Shown: piece by piece, positions 62,786 through 64,000 of the stretch
How positions within the stretch are numbered: position 1 is the first letter of the stretch
Layout: every line of letters starts with the position of its first letter
Position numbers and translations under genes: made by a program
The notes under the pieces: generated by a model
Told to the model about the DNA's origin: nothing
The model's database searches: none
The model's input: only the letters and a program-made list of their open reading frames with translations
DNA from: Rhodoferax sp.
GTDB taxonomy: Bacteria; Pseudomonadota; Gammaproteobacteria; Burkholderiales; Burkholderiaceae_C
NCBI GenBank assembly: GCA_031291295.1
Contig: JARLJI010000116.1
Coordinates: 286,190 to 350,189, forward strand
DNA: 64,000 nt
Direction: 5' to 3'

Positions 62786-64000
62786 ATGACCGACCTGTCC
62801 GCTGAATACAAGGCTCTTGCCAACTACCGCCCCACGCACAAGGTGCGCTTCGTCACGGCCGCGAGCCTGTTCGACGGGCACGACGCGGCCATCAACATCA
62901 TGCGGCGCATCCTGCAGGGCATGGGCGCCGAAGTCATCCACCTGGGCCACAACCGCAGCGTGGACGAGGTCGTGACCGCCGCGCTGCAGGAAGACGCGCA
63001 GGGCATCGCCATCAGCTCCTACCAGGGCGGTCACGTCGAGTACTTCAAGTACATGGTCGACCTGCTCAAAAGCCGTGGCGGCGAACACATCCAGGTCTTT
63101 GGCGGCGGCGGCGGCGTGATCGTGCCGCCCGAGATCCGCGAGCTGCAGGCCTATGGCGTGGCACGCATCTTCAGTCCCGAAGACGGCCAAAAGATGGGTC
63201 TGGCCGGCATGATCGGCGAGATGGTGATGCGCTGCGACAAGGACCTGAGCGGCTTCGCGCCCAGGGACATTCAGGCCATCCAGGGCCACGGCGAGATGGC
63301 CTGGCGCGCGCTGGCCCAGTTGATCACGGCGCTTGAAAACGACGGAGCGCCGGCGGCCGATAAAAGCCCCGACGCCAAATTGGCAGCGCTGGTCCAAACC
63401 CTGCGCACCCAGGCCGCGACGAAGAAGGTGCCCGTGCTCGGCATCACCGGCACCGGCGGCGCCGGCAAGTCATCGCTCACCGACGAGCTGATCCGGCGCC
63501 TGCGCCTCGACCAGAACGACAGCCTGCGCGTGGCGGTGATCTCAATCGACCCGTCACGGCGCAAGAGTGGCGGCGCGCTGCTGGGCGACCGCATTCGCAT
63601 GAATGCGATTGGTCCGTGGCGCAGGCCTTCACCCCTTCCCCCGCTGGGGGAAGGCAGGGATGGGGGCCGGCGTGCCACGGTGACCGCCAAAATGCCCCCA
63701 CCCCTGCCCTCCCCCAGCGGGGGAGGGAGTCAAGACAACGGCCAACGGGTATTTATGCGCAGCCTGGCCACGCGCGACTTCGGCTCCGAGATCAGCGCCG
63801 CGCTGCCCGACGTGATCGCCGCCTGCAAGGTGGCCGGTTTTGATTTGATCGTGGTGGAAACCTCGGGCATCGGCCAGGGCGACGCCGCCATCGTGCCGCA
63901 TGTGGACGTGCCCATGTACGTGATGACGCCCGAGTTCGGCGCCGCCAGCCAGCTGGAAAAAATCGACATGCTGGACTTCGCCGAGTTCGTGGCCATCAAC
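62786..64000 (+). CDS. icmF: Fused isobutyryl-CoA mutase IcmF, N-terminal part, with in-frame repeat insertion
   Basis: The open frame runs from ATG 62786 beyond the window (405 residues visible). Residues 1-150 are the B12-binding domain: [21 protein letters not shown] with the cobalt-binding His and [15 protein letters not shown]. From about 212 comes a MeaB-like GTPase: P-loop [40 protein letters not shown], and [15 protein letters not shown]. The mutase domain should follow outside. IcmF interconverts isobutyryl- and n-butyryl-CoA (and pivalyl/isovaleryl-CoA). Between MNAI and [14 protein letters not shown] about 33 extra codons come from a palindromic repeat; the frame stays open. Whether the protein tolerates it is unknown. 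Confidence 0.88.
   Translation, partial: MTDLSAEYKALANYRPTHKVRFVTAASLFDGHDAAINIMRRILQGMGAEVIHLGHNRSVDEVVTAALQEDAQGIAISSYQGGHVEYFKYMVDLLKSRGGEHIQVFGGGGGVIVPPEIRELQAYGVARIFSPEDGQKMGLAGMIGEMVMRCDKDLSGFAPRDIQAIQGHGEMAWRALAQLITALENDGAPAADKSPDAKLAALVQTLRTQAATKKVPVLGITGTGGAGKSSLTDELIRRLRLDQNDSLRVAVISIDPSRRKSGGALLGDRIRMNAIGPWRRPSPLPPLGEGRDGGRRATVTAKMPPPLPSPSGGGSQDNGQRVFMRSLATRDFGSEISAALPDVIAACKVAGFDLIVVETSGIGQGDAAIVPHVDVPMYVMTPEFGAASQLEKIDMLDFAEFVAIN
63631..63729. repeat. GC-rich palindromic repeat pair (REP/BIME-like) inside icmF
   Basis: Two arms of about 37 bases (63631-63668 and 63693-63729) are near-perfect reverse complements of each other. Each has its own internal palindrome around CCCCCGCTGGGGG and CCCCCAGCGGGGG, followed by a shared GGCAGGG(A/G)TGGGGGC. 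About 24 bases separate the arms. The total of roughly 99 bases is a multiple of three, so icmF stays in frame and gains Pro/Gly/Ser-rich residues ([21 protein letters not shown]). This looks like an intergenic repeat of Comamonadaceae-type genomes placed in a coding region. Confidence 0.8.

Noticed and set aside
62678-63397. Minus-strand frame of 239 codons opposite icmF
   Set aside because: The plus strand encodes IcmF with B12-binding and GTPase motifs; the minus frame is antisense.

Overview
The window reads as chromosomal DNA of a high-GC betaproteobacterium, most likely Burkholderiales (possibly Comamonadaceae). This rests on the codon use, a Bug/TctC-type solute receptor, several LIV-type ABC transporters in catabolic operons, a fused isobutyryl-CoA mutase and a GC-rich palindromic repeat. 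I could not run a database search, so the placement is inference. Nearly every gene belongs to CoA-thioester catabolism: 4 class III CoA transferases, 4 acyl-CoA ligases, 3 acyl-CoA dehydrogenases, 5 short-chain dehydrogenases, 4 MaoC/hotdog hydratases, 3 intact and 2 broken enoyl-CoA hydratase family genes, and 3 complete LIV-type uptake systems.

Layout. 1-3187 (+): end of a GMC oxidoreductase, an aldehyde dehydrogenase, a LysR regulator. 3172-5539 (-): CoA transferase and acyl-CoA dehydrogenase. 5908-14053 (+): MaoC hydratase, LivH/M/G/F, binding protein, acyl-CoA ligase and a racemase-like CoA transferase in one tight operon, ended by an IS630-family element (14054-15183). 15220-22363 (-): a second ABC operon with phosphatase, MDR and SDR genes. 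22590-23330: dead IS481-family remnant. 23435-26221 (+): cyclohexanecarboxylate-CoA-ligase-like gene and an SDR. 26350-34757 (-): nine-gene operon with a KASIII-DUF35 fusion, SCP2-type thiolase, BadH-like dehydrogenase, BadI-like ring hydrolase, a long crotonase, two MaoC proteins, a class I CoA transferase and a thioesterase. 34897-37628 (+): small unknown protein, SDR, BKACE enzyme, MarR regulator. 37787-47046 (+): second ligase paralogue, third ABC system, long-chain-type ligase, crotonase. 47434-52887 (+): acyl-CoA dehydrogenase, APH-type kinase, nitroreductase, 3-hydroxyacyl-CoA dehydrogenase, CoA transferase. 53066-57712 (+): AliB-like dehydrogenase, SDR, MaoC protein, histidine phosphatase, second kinase and its small partner. 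57765-61669: CrtC-like protein, two broken crotonases, CoA transferase. 61773-64000 (+): Bug receptor and the start of IcmF.

How it may work together: LIV-type systems import a carboxylic acid, the AliA-like ligases make its CoA ester, the AliB-like enzyme oxidises it, hydratase and BadH-like enzymes give the 2-oxo ester, and the BadI-like hydrolase opens the ring to pimeloyl-CoA for beta-oxidation. This matches the alicyclic (cyclohexanecarboxylate) route known from Rhodopseudomonas. Side modules (kinase plus phosphatase, thiolase plus DUF35, BKACE) suggest that hydroxylated or branched relatives are also handled.

The two most notable signals are a 14-base palindrome-like operator (consensus rTACAGTAGyrTAC) recurring at or just after the -10 box of eight separate promoters, and a palindromic repeat of about 99 bases inserted in frame in the GTPase domain of the IcmF gene.
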